Both the position numbers and the translations under genes were made by a program. From Bacillota bacterium (GTDB lineage Bacteria > Bacillota > Clostridia > Clostridiales > Clostridiaceae), in assembly GCA_021781745.1 (NCBI GenBank), contig JAJXWH010000043.1:1-44030 (forward strand): 44,030 bases of DNA, written 5' to 3'. This document shows, piece after piece, positions 1 through 8,547 of the stretch; positions within the stretch are counted from its first letter, which is position 1; every line of letters begins with the position of its first letter. Below the pieces are notes generated by a model that did no database searches, was not told the DNA's origin, and saw only the letters and a program-made list of their open reading frames with translations.

Positions 1-377
1 AAATTTGTAATAGTAATTGTTGTATTACGAGGTATAAAGAAATTACTATAACCGCTATCAATTAATTGTTGTATATCGCTATTTGTTTTATCTTTTATGT
101 TAATCACAATATCTGACAATTGCGTATTAATTGAGGTGATAGAATTCGATTGATTTTCTAAATTTGTATTGATAGTATTCAATATATTTTTAACATCTTG
201 TGCACTTGCAACCTTTCCAACCAAATCAGCCAGATCTGTATTTGCTATATCATTTGATAGATTTCTTATCTCCTCTATTGTTGTTTTCCTATACGCACCA
301 CTTTTACTTACAAGTATAAGTTCTGTTCCGTCAATGCTATCTACATCTACATAATCGCTTATTTTAAAATTTGCCAT
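1..377 (-). CDS. Tail fibre/tail tip protein, N-terminal part (runs off the left edge)
   Basis: The frame opens at ATG 377 behind a GGAGGGAAA-type ribosome site and stays open to base 1, giving at least 125 residues. The visible part begins MANFKISDYVDVDSIDGTEL, a fold commonly seen at the start of fibres in Gram-positive phages, then has a heptad-like polar stretch (LENQSNSITSINTQLSDI) and ends in an IPRNTTITI segment that could open a beta-helix. It is the last gene of the baseplate run, where receptor-binding fibres sit. The fibre assignment rests on position and character, not on a recognised domain. Confidence 0.6.
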   Translation of the reverse strand, partial: MANFKISDYVDVDSIDGTELILVSKSGAYRKTTIEEIRNLSNDIANTDLADLVGKVASAQDVKNILNTINTNLENQSNSITSINTQLSDIVINIKDKTNSDIQQLIDSGYSNFFIPRNTTITITN

Positions 378-391
378 TTCTTTTCCTCCCT

Positions 392-607
392 TTAACTAAC
401 AATATTATTTCCATCCGGATCAATAATGTTGTTTCCATCTGGGTCGATTAGGCCAGAGCCTTGCATTAAAATATCAATTATCCCTAATGCTTGTTGACCT
501 TGATTAAGTTTTTTATCAATTACATCTGAATTAAAATTAAAATCTTCTTGGTTTACCTTATCTGTATCTTCTGGTTTTTTTAATCCAAAATTAGCTGTAT
601 ACTGCAT
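392..607 (-). CDS. Small tail-fibre-associated protein
   Basis: This 71-residue protein starts at the internal ATG 607, which has GAAGGTGGAATA just ahead; the longer frame to 646 would overlap the preceding gene. It starts MQYTANFGLKKPE, a leader typical of short fibre-connector proteins of Clostridium and Bacillus phages. Its tail carries a tandem heptapeptide, IDPDGNNI twice in a row, encoded by a nearly perfect direct repeat at about 398-455. It sits between the DUF2612 baseplate protein and the fibre. The role as a fibre adaptor is inferred from location. Confidence 0.6.
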   Translation of the reverse strand: MQYTANFGLKKPEDTDKVNQEDFNFNSDVIDKKLNQGQQALGIIDILMQGSGLIDPDGNNIIDPDGNNIVS

Positions 608-621
608 TATTCCACCTTCTT

Positions 622-1371
622 TTAATAAGTTTTTGCATTTGTCCAAGTGTTATTTTGTTCATTTGACCATAAAGGGTTTGTTGCTTTTAACGCTCCCCAT
701 ATTACATTCACTGGTTGTTGCATTTTAATCACCTCGGTTTTAATAACTCCGACTTTCATTCCTAGATGTTGGTTTGAATTAATTTTTTCCGTTGGATCCC
801 AATTAGTTTTTATAGTTTCAACTTTTGAAACTGTAACCTTCATCGCTGAATATTGACGAGAATTTATTTTAGACCTTCCTATATAATTAACTTTTACGCC
901 CTGTGGTTTAGGTATTATATACCCGTGTTGAATCAAATCTTGTTGTATTTGGTCTACATAACCTGTTACATAAGCATTAAAGCTCATATCTTGGTTATCT
1001 TGCAATTGCAAACCCAAATCATTATCCAATCCAAATATATCATTCCAAATTGAATACATTTGTGGGATAGTTCCATCCCAATTATTCATTGCAATTTTAG
1101 CTTTTAATAAAACTCTGTAAGTTTCATCATCCAAAACAGGATCATAACCATTAACCGGCTGAAAAGTTAATGTTCTTTTCCTCCCGATGACAGTCCCTAA
1201 AACATCCAATTGATTTCCAATAGCATTATCTATATCGAATTTTTCATCCATTGTTTTTAAAGTGTTGTATATTCCATCTATTATAGTTAAATTAGAGCTT
1301 AACCAACCTATAAATTTAGGTTTATCTCTATGCTGTGAGGTTATATTATCTAAATATTTATCTATCGCCAT
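622..1371 (-). CDS. Baseplate protein, DUF2612 family (gpI-like)
   Basis: 249 residues. The first half (about 5-130) has the DUF2612 pattern: an N-terminal helix, then IDNAIGNQLDVLGTVIGRKR, then DETYRVLLKAKIAMNNWDGT and a W-N-x-I-FG segment. Family members follow gpJ in contractile-tail phages and attach the fibre to the baseplate, the role of P2 gpI. The second half contains an internal duplication (SRQYSAMKVTVSKVETIK and NSNQHLGMKVGVIKTEVIK, about 172-225), so the C-terminal arm is built from two related strands. Ten bases separate it from the gpJ gene upstream. Confident on family, less so on exact contact partners. Confidence 0.85.
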   Translation of the reverse strand: MAIDKYLDNITSQHRDKPKFIGWLSSNLTIIDGIYNTLKTMDEKFDIDNAIGNQLDVLGTVIGRKRTLTFQPVNGYDPVLDDETYRVLLKAKIAMNNWDGTIPQMYSIWNDIFGLDNDLGLQLQDNQDMSFNAYVTGYVDQIQQDLIQHGYIIPKPQGVKVNYIGRSKINSRQYSAMKVTVSKVETIKTNWDPTEKINSNQHLGMKVGVIKTEVIKMQQPVNVIWGALKATNPLWSNEQNNTWTNAKTY

Positions 1372-1380
1372 GATAACCTC

Positions 1381-2556
1381 CTAAACTACATTTGCAGTTA
1401 TATAGTTTATATTTCCTCTACAAACTTCGTTAAAACTTATTGGAATACTATCTGTCCCTAAAGATTCTTCATGCCTAGCGGCTGTTAAAGATGTTATAGA
1501 GAACATAGGATTTGCTAAACTAGGCATTGCTTGTAGAGCAGCACCCCATAATGAAGAAATCTCCATATCATTTCCTATCTCTAAAGAGTTAAGATAAGTC
1601 TGTAAATTTTCTTTTATAGAATCAGTAGTTGCTGTTGTATATCCATTTAAAGCCTTTATATTAATCGTCACATCTATATCTACATAAGTAGGTCTGTAAA
1701 ATCCTATAGATGTGACTTGTCCCTCTGAATCGGTTATATCTGTTCTTACATCTCCGTTTGTATAGCATCCAATACCTTTATGAACGAAAATAGCTTGTGC
1801 AATATCATAAGTAATTCCACCCTCTACAACACATGTAATAGAATGCGGTGGTAATCCTTTAGAATCCACTTGATTAGTATCATTTTCATATACTTCCGAC
1901 CTTGTAACTCCTGTTATTTGTGCTATTGCTCCGCTTGTACCTTGTAGCATAGTTCTGCTTGGCTGTGCTGTGCTGTTTGATTGTCTTTTCCTTAGTTCGC
2001 TGTCTGTTTCTACATTAGAACCCAACTCAGCGCTTTGCGAGTTATAAGCTCCATTCCAACCATAAGTCGGATTATAGATTCCAATTAAATCACCAGGATT
2101 GGCAACTATAGGCCCAGCAATTTCACATGTAGCAACAACGTCTATACTACCACTATCTGCAATTGTAACAGTTGGTGGCAAATTCCACTTTATATTTCCT
2201 TTATCAAAAATTATTCCGTTTTTAATTTCTGTTCCTGCTATACCGCTTATAGTCACTGTACATGTGCTGTATGTAGCAGATTTTCTTTTTATACCATTCA
2301 TTTTAATTACACCATCAAGCGCAGTTTTGATAGCTGTTGCAGGCCCTCTATTGTTGTAAACCAATTGAGCGGCTTGAAAGGCATCATATATTTTTTCACT
2401 TATAGTAACTAACCATTGGTAATCTTGACTGTCATTCCCCAAATAAACATCTTGTCCAAATATATTTTTAAAATCGCTTATAATTTGGTCTCGTGTGTCT
2501 AGATAGGTGGGGATATGGAAACCGGAATCATCCATGTAAGGGATAAAATAAGCCAT
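1381..2556 (-). CDS. Baseplate wedge protein, gpJ-like (baseplate J family)
   Basis: 391 residues from ATG 2556, chosen because AAAGGAGATATT lies directly upstream; the frame extends further but without a ribosome site and would overlap the next gene. It starts MAYFIPYMDDSGFHIPTYLD and continues with a baseplate-J core: repeated beta strands (GTEIKNGIIF, GSIDVVATCEIAGPIVANPG), and the SELGSNVETDSELRKRQ segment typical of this family. Baseplate J forms the wedge/arm that links the central hub to the fibres. Upstream is the gp25-like gene and downstream the DUF2612 gene, the normal order. Confidence 0.92.
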   Translation of the reverse strand: MAYFIPYMDDSGFHIPTYLDTRDQIISDFKNIFGQDVYLGNDSQDYQWLVTISEKIYDAFQAAQLVYNNRGPATAIKTALDGVIKMNGIKRKSATYSTCTVTISGIAGTEIKNGIIFDKGNIKWNLPPTVTIADSGSIDVVATCEIAGPIVANPGDLIGIYNPTYGWNGAYNSQSAELGSNVETDSELRKRQSNSTAQPSRTMLQGTSGAIAQITGVTRSEVYENDTNQVDSKGLPPHSITCVVEGGITYDIAQAIFVHKGIGCYTNGDVRTDITDSEGQVTSIGFYRPTYVDIDVTINIKALNGYTTATTDSIKENLQTYLNSLEIGNDMEISSLWGAALQAMPSLANPMFSITSLTAARHEESLGTDSIPISFNEVCRGNINYITANVV

Positions 2557-2570
2557 ATAATATCTCCTTT

Positions 2571-2942
2571 CTATAAAGTATTTCCTATTGTAACAGGTCC
2601 GTAAGATGTATTTACTTTGCAATTAAATGTATAAGTTCTTGTAGTAGAATCAAAAACACTTGTAAATTCTGCTATGCCCGTTACATCTTTAGTTCCTAAA
2701 ATTCTTTCTTTTATATAAGAATCGGTAATTGTAATGTTGTTTGCTTTTCCTGCTTTGCCTAAAATATCGTCAAAAAGTGGAAGGCCGTCTTCTGTATCCT
2801 CCCACCATTCTCCTTTTAAAAGCTTTAACCTAGTTTGTATTGCTTGACCAACTGCATAAGACCCATACGTAAAGTCCTGCTGTCCTCTACCTGCTTGCAT
2901 ATCTCCATTAATATCTAAGATTCTATATATAATGCGAATCAC
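2571..2942 (-). CDS. Baseplate wedge protein, gp25/W-like
   Basis: 123 residues. The GEWWEDTEDGLPLFDDILGK stretch (about 44-63) matches the GEWxxDxxxGxPxxxxILGK signature of small gp25/W-like baseplate proteins that sit between spike and gpJ. The frame starts with GTG 2942, which overlaps an AGGGGG run, so the ribosome site is poorly spaced; an ATG 14 codons in is an alternative. Gene order (spike, this gene, gpJ) agrees. No lysozyme catalytic residues are seen, so the historic 'lysozyme' label for this family should not be used. Confidence 0.75.
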   Translation of the reverse strand: MIRIIYRILDINGDMQAGRGQQDFTYGSYAVGQAIQTRLKLLKGEWWEDTEDGLPLFDDILGKAGKANNITITDSYIKERILGTKDVTGIAEFTSVFDSTTRTYTFNCKVNTSYGPVTIGNTL

Positions 2943-2945
2943 CCC

Positions 2946-3494
2946 CTAGGGATTTAATTGAGTTCCATTAACTTTTACAGACCCAACTAAATTAATTTCA
3001 TTATTTTTTAATTCTATATACGAACTTCCATCATCTTTTCTTATTTGAACTGAATCTGTGGAATAATTGGTAAGCTTTTTAGGTTGCGAGGTTGGAGCTA
3101 AAATTGCAAAAGCATCTGATAAATCATGTCTTCTCTTTTCTATTTGGTTTTGGATGCCACCATAAGACCACCATGCATCTATGCACATATCAGTAAATAT
3201 AATTAAGCATTCATCACCTTTTTTGACAGGGAAAGTAATACTGTATCCTCCCGCTTTTGGTATACAAATAGGAACATCTAAAAGCAAAGGAAGTTGAACA
3301 ATTTGTTTGTTGTAATCTGATAAAGTTATTTCTTCTCTTAAAGCCGGCTGAACCGTTACTGTTTGTTCCTCAGCATTAAATTCTTCAATTATTCCTGGTA
3401 TTGCAACTCTTATTTGGTTTTTAACTGTATCAATTAATGTTCTATAAAATTCATCATCAGAACCTATAATTTCATTTAAATTTCTATTAGCCAT
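2946..3494 (-). CDS. Membrane-puncturing spike, Gp138-type
   Basis: 182 residues. The N-terminal part (about 25-125) has the Gp138 N-terminal OB-fold character: VAIPGIIEEFNAEEQTVTVQ, then PLLLDVPICIPKAGGYSITF and KKGDECLIIFTDMCIDAWW. The C-terminal third (SVQIRKDDGSSYIELKNNEI) is a short beta-rich tip. This protein caps the tube under the hub and pierces the outer cell layer on contraction. It lies between the hub-lysin and the gp25-like gene, the usual position for the spike. An ATTTCCTCC complement gives a good ribosome site before ATG 3494. Confidence 0.82.
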   Translation of the reverse strand: MANRNLNEIIGSDDEFYRTLIDTVKNQIRVAIPGIIEEFNAEEQTVTVQPALREEITLSDYNKQIVQLPLLLDVPICIPKAGGYSITFPVKKGDECLIIFTDMCIDAWWSYGGIQNQIEKRRHDLSDAFAILAPTSQPKKLTNYSTDSVQIRKDDGSSYIELKNNEINLVGSVKVNGTQLNP

Positions 3495-3502
3495 ATTTCC
3501 TC

Positions 3503-5461
3503 CTAATTAGATACTATTGGTATCGCTCCACCTAATTGATCTATAGTTTCAAAATTGCAAAACCACGAATTTCCTCTTGTATCACCTTGGAAAGTAATTT
3601 TTATAACTCTATATATTCCATCTTTATCCAAACCTCTAAACAATGTTTGAGAGTTATTATTTGTTATACTTTGTCCACTTGCACTTGGGAAATATCCTCC
3701 ACCAGAATTTATAAGTACATCTGGTCTTCCAATTTTATAATCTCCATATAAAGATTCATATAAAACTTGGTCTGGAAGGTTTTTTCTATCTGTACTAGCT
3801 GCATAAATAGAATTATCTCCTGCGTATATTGCTACGTGGTAAGCAGTACCATTTCCATCAAACCAGAAAACCAAATCCCCAGGTGAAGCTGTGGCAACAT
3901 CTATATTGATTAATCCTTTGGCTTTGCATTGCTGCCACTGATCGTCTGCAACTCTATTTATACTTAATCCAGCTATGCTATAGCAATGTTGAGTAAATCC
4001 AGAACAATCATAGTAAGTTATTCCATTAATAACTTCTCCTGTTCCTCCCCATCTATATCCTACATTAGGATCGTTACATAGTCTTTTTGCCTCTGCTATT
4101 ATAGTATCTCTAGCAGAATTTCCAGTTGTATTAGAATTTCCACTTTCTGTTGTAGCTCCTGGAACTGTATTATTACCATTAACATTTATTTGCTTAGCCC
4201 TTACAAGACTATTATCTATATGAATTAATGTATTAAGTTTTATCTGAGGATTTAATAAGCATTGTCCACTTATACCGTAATCAGTTTGCTGTGGCGTTCC
4301 TATTAATCCACTTTCTGGATTTAACTCGAATGCTTCACCCTCTGGTAAATCTTCCATATTTATTAGATTTAACTTTCCATCATCCATGTAATACTGCAAA
4401 CTATAGGTTTTGGCTATCTGTCTTAAATAATCTGAGCTTTTCCCAAACATTGCTTTTCCTCTAGTTAAAGCAGCGCTATCTAATTTATCTGAAATACTTC
4501 CTAAGAATACTGGATATTGAGCTTTGCTTATCATATTATTAATAACGCTTCTTGCAGTTTGTCCTCTTACTATGGAATAATTAGCAATCTCAAAATTAAT
4601 AGCTCTATCAGAATCTAAAGCTAATATAGTAAGCTTATATGTTGTGCTATCTTCCTTTTCTCTTATTGTTTGGAGAATATCTCCATCAAATATAAGTCCA
4701 AATTGCGAACCTTCATATCCTGCTTCTACGGTCACTCTAGAACCATATAACATAATTGAATTTTCTGTTTGTGCATTTAAGTTATATATTGTTATTTCAC
4801 TTGTATTAGGTTGCATTTGTATAGTTTTTACTATGTTAAATGTGCATCTTAATTGCGAAACATCAATTCCATTACCTTGCGCATCTGATACAGTTATTCT
4901 GTACTTTCTTCCAAATATAACATCTTTATATTCTTGACTATTCGCTACAACTTGGTAATTAGTAGCTTCTATTGTTATATTTTCTGATTGACTATTGGTG
5001 CTATCGCCACCATTATAAGTTCCACTATCATATTGAGATAAATTATTCTCGTTTAATATTTGCATGGTTATAGAATAATAATCAGCTTCTGTTGCATAAC
5101 CTGCATCAGCTATAGCTCTTATTTGTGCGCTAGGGTCTTTTAACCCTATAGCAGCTTTATAACGTGAATTATTAGCTAAGAAATATCCATGATCTTCAAC
5201 CGAATCGTTCCAGGATTCATAATGTGAATAATATCCACCATCATCAGTAGCCCAGGTTCCTTGAGAAATTTTTAAATCTGGGCTGTGATTCCCTGGATAC
5301 TTTATTCCAAATAAATTGTTATCTGTTTTTGCAAGATATGAATTCCCCCAACCACTTTCGTTTATAGCTTGTGCTATAGTTACAGATGGCAATATTCCAT
5401 ATTTTTCATATCCTTTTTTGGCTCCTGCAACTATTTTATTTATAAAATCTTGGTTACTCAT
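3503..5461 (-). CDS. Tail hub fused to glucosaminidase and NlpC/P60 peptidase
   Basis: 652 residues in one frame with three modules. Residues about 1-145 are an N-acetylglucosaminidase of the LytF/FlgJ type (ITIAQAINESGWGNS-like motif with candidate catalytic E35, then NNLFGIK and YNDSVEDHGYFL-type segments). Residues about 165-430 are a gpD/gp27-like hub (RITVSDAQGNGIDVSQLRC, ITIYNLNA, FDGDIL, RGQTARSVINNMI). Residues about 450-590 are an NlpC/P60 peptidase with C486 (YYDCSGFTQ) and H542 (AYHVAIY). A final 50 residues (LFRGLDKDGIYRVIKITFQG) look like the end of the hub fold, so the peptidase seems inserted into it. It would open the wall from the baseplate during infection. It overlaps the upstream plug gene by ATGA. 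Confidence 0.9.
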   Translation of the reverse strand: MSNQDFINKIVAGAKKGYEKYGILPSVTIAQAINESGWGNSYLAKTDNNLFGIKYPGNHSPDLKISQGTWATDDGGYYSHYESWNDSVEDHGYFLANNSRYKAAIGLKDPSAQIRAIADAGYATEADYYSITMQILNENNLSQYDSGTYNGGDSTNSQSENITIEATNYQVVANSQEYKDVIFGRKYRITVSDAQGNGIDVSQLRCTFNIVKTIQMQPNTSEITIYNLNAQTENSIMLYGSRVTVEAGYEGSQFGLIFDGDILQTIREKEDSTTYKLTILALDSDRAINFEIANYSIVRGQTARSVINNMISKAQYPVFLGSISDKLDSAALTRGKAMFGKSSDYLRQIAKTYSLQYYMDDGKLNLINMEDLPEGEAFELNPESGLIGTPQQTDYGISGQCLLNPQIKLNTLIHIDNSLVRAKQINVNGNNTVPGATTESGNSNTTGNSARDTIIAEAKRLCNDPNVGYRWGGTGEVINGITYYDCSGFTQHCYSIAGLSINRVADDQWQQCKAKGLINIDVATASPGDLVFWFDGNGTAYHVAIYAGDNSIYAASTDRKNLPDQVLYESLYGDYKIGRPDVLINSGGGYFPSASGQSITNNNSQTLFRGLDKDGIYRVIKITFQGDTRGNSWFCNFETIDQLGGAIPIVSN

Positions 5462-5787
5462 TGTGTATCACCCCACAGTAAAACAAAGTTTTCACCTAAG
5501 TTATACTCGTTTGGTGAATCGCCTACCATTGAAGTATCAGACTTAACTAAGTAAGCTGAACCAATTTTTAAATAAGAATATTGTTCTAATAGATTTAATC
5601 CACACACTAAGTTTAAAGAAACTATTAAGCTATTTTTATTGGCATCATATACATCTAAAACCCAATAATCAGCTTCAGTGTTATATCTAAGGAAAAAATT
5701 AAATTTTATTGCTTTTCCATCTATAGGAATAGTACTTGTAAATGTTTGATTAGGGTTGCTTGTAAGCGGTATTTTATAATATGACAT
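5458..5787 (-). CDS. Baseplate plug protein (DUF6983-like)
   Basis: 109 residues, starting MSYYKIPLTSNPNQTFTSTI and containing YWVLDVYDANKNSLI and an LLEQYSYLKIG segment, the pattern of the short all-beta baseplate plug family found next to hub proteins in Gram-positive myophages. Its stop overlaps the hub start by four bases, which suggests coupled translation. AGGGAGG precedes ATG 5787. The structural name is from family resemblance remembered, not from a search. Confidence 0.75.
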   Translation of the reverse strand: MSYYKIPLTSNPNQTFTSTIPIDGKAIKFNFFLRYNTEADYWVLDVYDANKNSLIVSLNLVCGLNLLEQYSYLKIGSAYLVKSDTSMVGDSPNEYNLGENFVLLWGDTQ

Positions 5788-5799
5788 TCAATTCCCTCC

Positions 5800-6336
5800 T
5801 TAACCTCCAAATATTGAAACTAAAAGGCTTTGGTCGGCTTCTTGTGGCTTTTGATCTCCTTCGTTTGTTTCAGAACTTTTCTGTGGTCTTGCCGAAAGTT
5901 TAACAGTAGTTACATTGGCTACTAAAAGTTCTTTAAGTGTTACTGTAGCTCTTAATCCATTAGTTGTTTTATTATCCTCTGTAGCTGAAATAGTTTCTAT
6001 AAGCATATTTCTATAATTATTAAGCTTATTTATAACTTGTATTGGAAGTCTTTCGGCCTGTAGTTGCCTTAATACTCGATATGCTGTAATAGATCTAGTT
6101 GTATCATCTGTGAATTTTTTAAATCTTGAATCTGTTGAATCCTGCATTGCATCAGACATTCCAATTTCAAAAGTAACTGTATTTGGTTCCATGTAAGCAT
6201 GGTCTGCTATATTGGCACCAGTTTGTACTGGATGTTCTGTAATAGTCAGATTAGACTCATGATTTATATTGAAATAAGCATCAAACATATAATTTCCATT
6301 TGAGGTGATAAAATAAGTTTGTAATAATTCTTGCAT
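5800..6336 (-). CDS. Dit-like baseplate/tail protein
   Basis: 178 residues. The stretch EHPVQTGANIADHAYMEPNT (about 35-54) is the classic signature of Dit-like N-terminal domains in phage baseplates (a phrase meaning the loop that docks on the tube end), followed by VTFEIGMSD and TAYRVLRQLQAERLPIQV. It connects the tube end to the hub. ATG 6336 shares its first base with the tape-measure stop (TAATG), so translation is probably coupled. The last 25 residues are polar and likely disordered (SSETNEGDQKPQEADQ). Confidence 0.82.
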   Translation of the reverse strand: MQELLQTYFITSNGNYMFDAYFNINHESNLTITEHPVQTGANIADHAYMEPNTVTFEIGMSDAMQDSTDSRFKKFTDDTTRSITAYRVLRQLQAERLPIQVINKLNNYRNMLIETISATEDNKTTNGLRATVTLKELLVANVTTVKLSARPQKSSETNEGDQKPQEADQSLLVSIFGG

Positions 6337-7904
6337 TATTTAACCACCCCTTGTAAGTTTCTAGTCTGTAACCCTGCAAATTTATTTTGGACAGCATTCG
6401 CAGTTGAATTAGGATCGCCAGAACCATAAACATAAATTTTATTATCATTGTGAATTGTATTATCACTATTGGTTTTGCTGTTTGAATGTGTTGTAGTGTT
6501 ATTTGTTGTATAATTTTTCGGAACTGAACTGGAATTATTTTTGTTATATTGTTGTACTTTATTAGCTGCATTTGCTATATTGCTAGTTTGTTTTTTATCA
6601 TTTTTACCGAATAAATTATCAAAAAAGCTTCCTATTAAACTCTTGCCACCTTTTAGATAAGTAAAAAGATCATCTAAAACAGCTATTAATGCAATAACAG
6701 CTCCTACCGGACCAGTCATTATTATTAAACCTATAGCTGCTATAAGTTTAATAATGTTTTTAATCGGAGCTGGTAACATATCAAATAATCCTTTCACAGC
6801 ACCAACAATCTTAGAAATTATTGTGATAATTCCGCCTATCGCTTCTCCTAATATGATTAAAATCCTTAATATAACACCTAGTACAGTTCCAACTATTTTC
6901 CCTATTTTCGGTATATTCTTTATCAACCAATCATTAAATTCATGTAAGCCTTGCCTAAACTCGTTCAACGGACCAGCAGCATATTTAAGAATATAATTTC
7001 CTATCCATTGAAAAGCTAATTGACCTAATTGTCTTAGTCTTGAAAATTCTAATCCTAAATCTTGTACGACTTTTAAATTATCTGTATATTCTTTAGGCAA
7101 TTTTAAATTGGCTGAATCCTGTCTTAATTGATTGAATTGTTTTAGTAAAGTAGGACTTAACCATAAATCTTGCATAGATACACCTAAAGTTTTCATAGCC
7201 ATATCTACTTCTTTTGCATTTTCTTTTGTGGTCCATAATTGTCTTGATAATTTTTCATATTCAATATCTTGCTTTGCTAAATTTGCAATTGATGATATAA
7301 GTTTTGAAATCCCTGCTATTAATGCAACTACTCCAACCGCTACAACTGCAAATTCTGCAACAGCTCCACTTGAAAACAATCTAATAGCCGAACCGCCTTC
7401 TGAAGCTAAACTTTTTGAAACTTCTTTTGCGTTTAGAATAGTTTCTACTAAATTATTTACTTGTGGTAATTCTGTTTTTTTAGGTATTATTGATAATTCT
7501 TTAGTTTCTGTTTCTTCAGCTTTGGGTGTATATGTTTTGGTATTTTTAGATTTAAATTCTTCTTTTACTTGATCTACATCAAAGTCTGGCTTTTTAGAAT
7601 TTCTAAGCTCACTTTGAAATTCAGCATATAATTTTTTGAGCAAAATTATATCATTTACTAAACCAGCAAAAGGAGTTTTCATTCCTGGAGAAAGTTTTCC
7701 TAATGTTCCATAAGATGAAGCGAATAATTTAAAAAGGCTTCCCAAAGAATCGCTAGTCTCTGAAAAACCTTTATTACTATTATCATTAAATTTTTTTATT
7801 GTATCTTCTGTATTCTTTATAGAATTACTAGCATTGTTAAATGAATCTTCATTTACTTTAAATCCTATTCCTACTAAGTATTCTTTTATAAGATCTAAGG
7901 CCAA
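6336..7904 (-). CDS. Tail tape measure protein
   Basis: 522 residues from TTG 7904, which has AGGGAGGTGTAAAG immediately upstream. The N-terminal half is helical and polar, a central segment (about 180-205) and a second one (about 335-415) are strongly hydrophobic (FAVVAVGVVALIAGISKLI; GTVLGVILRILIILGEAIGG), and the tail is Asn/Ser/Thr-rich. This is the usual tape-measure composition; the length sets a fairly short contractile tail. It follows the frameshifted chaperone and precedes the Dit-like gene, as expected. No wall hydrolase domain is seen here; those are in the hub instead. Confidence 0.9.
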   Translation of the reverse strand: MALDLIKEYLVGIGFKVNEDSFNNASNSIKNTEDTIKKFNDNSNKGFSETSDSLGSLFKLFASSYGTLGKLSPGMKTPFAGLVNDIILLKKLYAEFQSELRNSKKPDFDVDQVKEEFKSKNTKTYTPKAEETETKELSIIPKKTELPQVNNLVETILNAKEVSKSLASEGGSAIRLFSSGAVAEFAVVAVGVVALIAGISKLISSIANLAKQDIEYEKLSRQLWTTKENAKEVDMAMKTLGVSMQDLWLSPTLLKQFNQLRQDSANLKLPKEYTDNLKVVQDLGLEFSRLRQLGQLAFQWIGNYILKYAAGPLNEFRQGLHEFNDWLIKNIPKIGKIVGTVLGVILRILIILGEAIGGIITIISKIVGAVKGLFDMLPAPIKNIIKLIAAIGLIIMTGPVGAVIALIAVLDDLFTYLKGGKSLIGSFFDNLFGKNDKKQTSNIANAANKVQQYNKNNSSSVPKNYTTNNTTTHSNSKTNSDNTIHNDNKIYVYGSGDPNSTANAVQNKFAGLQTRNLQGVVK

Positions 7905-7907
7905 ACT

Positions 7908-8135
7908 TTACACCTCCCTTTGCATGGCATCCATAGCCCGCTTTTCATTTTCGTATTTAACCATCATTATTTCATGTGCGTCTAATAAATCTCTAAAAGA
8001 ATAAGTTCCGTCAAAAGCTTCGTGTTGTTTCCACATGCCATTTATAACCGGAGCCATTAGAAATGCATCAACATTCTGAAATTCTACTGGGATATAGTTA
8101 AGCCCTTCATTAGAGATGTAAACGGGCTTCCTGCG
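7908..8135 (-). CDS. -1 frameshift extension of the tail assembly chaperone
   Basis: This frame has no start of its own: it begins inside the end of the chaperone gene and is read only after a -1 slip at 8141-8135. From base 8135 it is open for 75 codons (starting RRKPVYISNEGLNYIPVEFQ and including MWKQHEAFDGTYSFRDLL) and stops at 7908, four bases before the tape-measure start. The predicted long product is about 207 residues (132 before the slip plus 75 after). This is the gpG/gpGT arrangement of lambda and of many myophages, where the long form recruits tube subunits to the tape measure. Confidence 0.85.
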   Translation of the reverse strand, partial: RRKPVYISNEGLNYIPVEFQNVDAFLMAPVINGMWKQHEAFDGTYSFRDLLDAHEIMMVKYENEKRAMDAMQREV

Positions 8136-8530
8136 AAAAAATCTTGCATATTAAACACTAAAGATTGAATTGTTAAATTCATTGCTAGTCCAATATCAAA
8201 TTGTATATCTGCACTTCCCCAGTTCCCTTCCTCTTTAAAAACTCTTTCTGGTCCTGCTGGGTAAATTTCGTCTACAACTTTTAATGCACTATCTTGAATA
8301 AATTCAAATTCTTCTTTTTTAAGATCAAATAAAGATTCTGCTAACTCAGTTAAATTTAAATCCTCTATACTTTTATCTTTTATAGATTCTTCACTTACAT
8401 TTTTAAATATTGGAGTTAATATCTTCATAAGTTTAAATAGCATATAAGATCCTGTTCTTGCATCCATTTTATTCAATCTAAACTTTCTACCATTAATTTC
8501 TATATCTTTATAGGTTACAGGTATATTCAT
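8084..8530 (-). CDS. Tail assembly chaperone, short form
   Basis: 148 residues, acidic and helical, with MNIPVTYKDIEINGRKFRLN at the start and a central charged stretch. Position between the tube gene and the tape measure, plus the frameshift site near its end, identify it as the gpG-like chaperone. In the unshifted frame it ends MKGLTISQ. The ribosome site AGAAAGGGG stands ahead of ATG 8530. The protein is not expected in the virion; it coats the tape measure during assembly. Confidence 0.85.
   Translation of the reverse strand: MNIPVTYKDIEINGRKFRLNKMDARTGSYMLFKLMKILTPIFKNVSEESIKDKSIEDLNLTELAESLFDLKKEEFEFIQDSALKVVDEIYPAGPERVFKEEGNWGSADIQFDIGLAMNLTIQSLVFNMQDFFAGSPFTSLMKGLTISQ
8135..8141 (-). 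promoter_or_regulatory. Programmed -1 ribosomal frameshift site (T TTT TTC)
   Basis: On the minus strand the codons read GAT TTT TTC, giving the heptamer T TTT TTC in the correct register (X XXY YYZ) relative to the chaperone frame; 8141 is the third base of the GAT codon. The -1 frame then stays open to 7908. The match to register, the open downstream frame and the gene context together make slippage very likely. A modest downstream stem may exist but I did not identify a clear pseudoknot. Confidence 0.85.
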
Positions 8531-8547
8531 TTAATTTTGCCCCTTTC

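Noticed and set aside
398..455. Direct repeat near the left edge as a mobile element end
   Set aside because: It is an in-frame tandem heptapeptide duplication within a coding gene.
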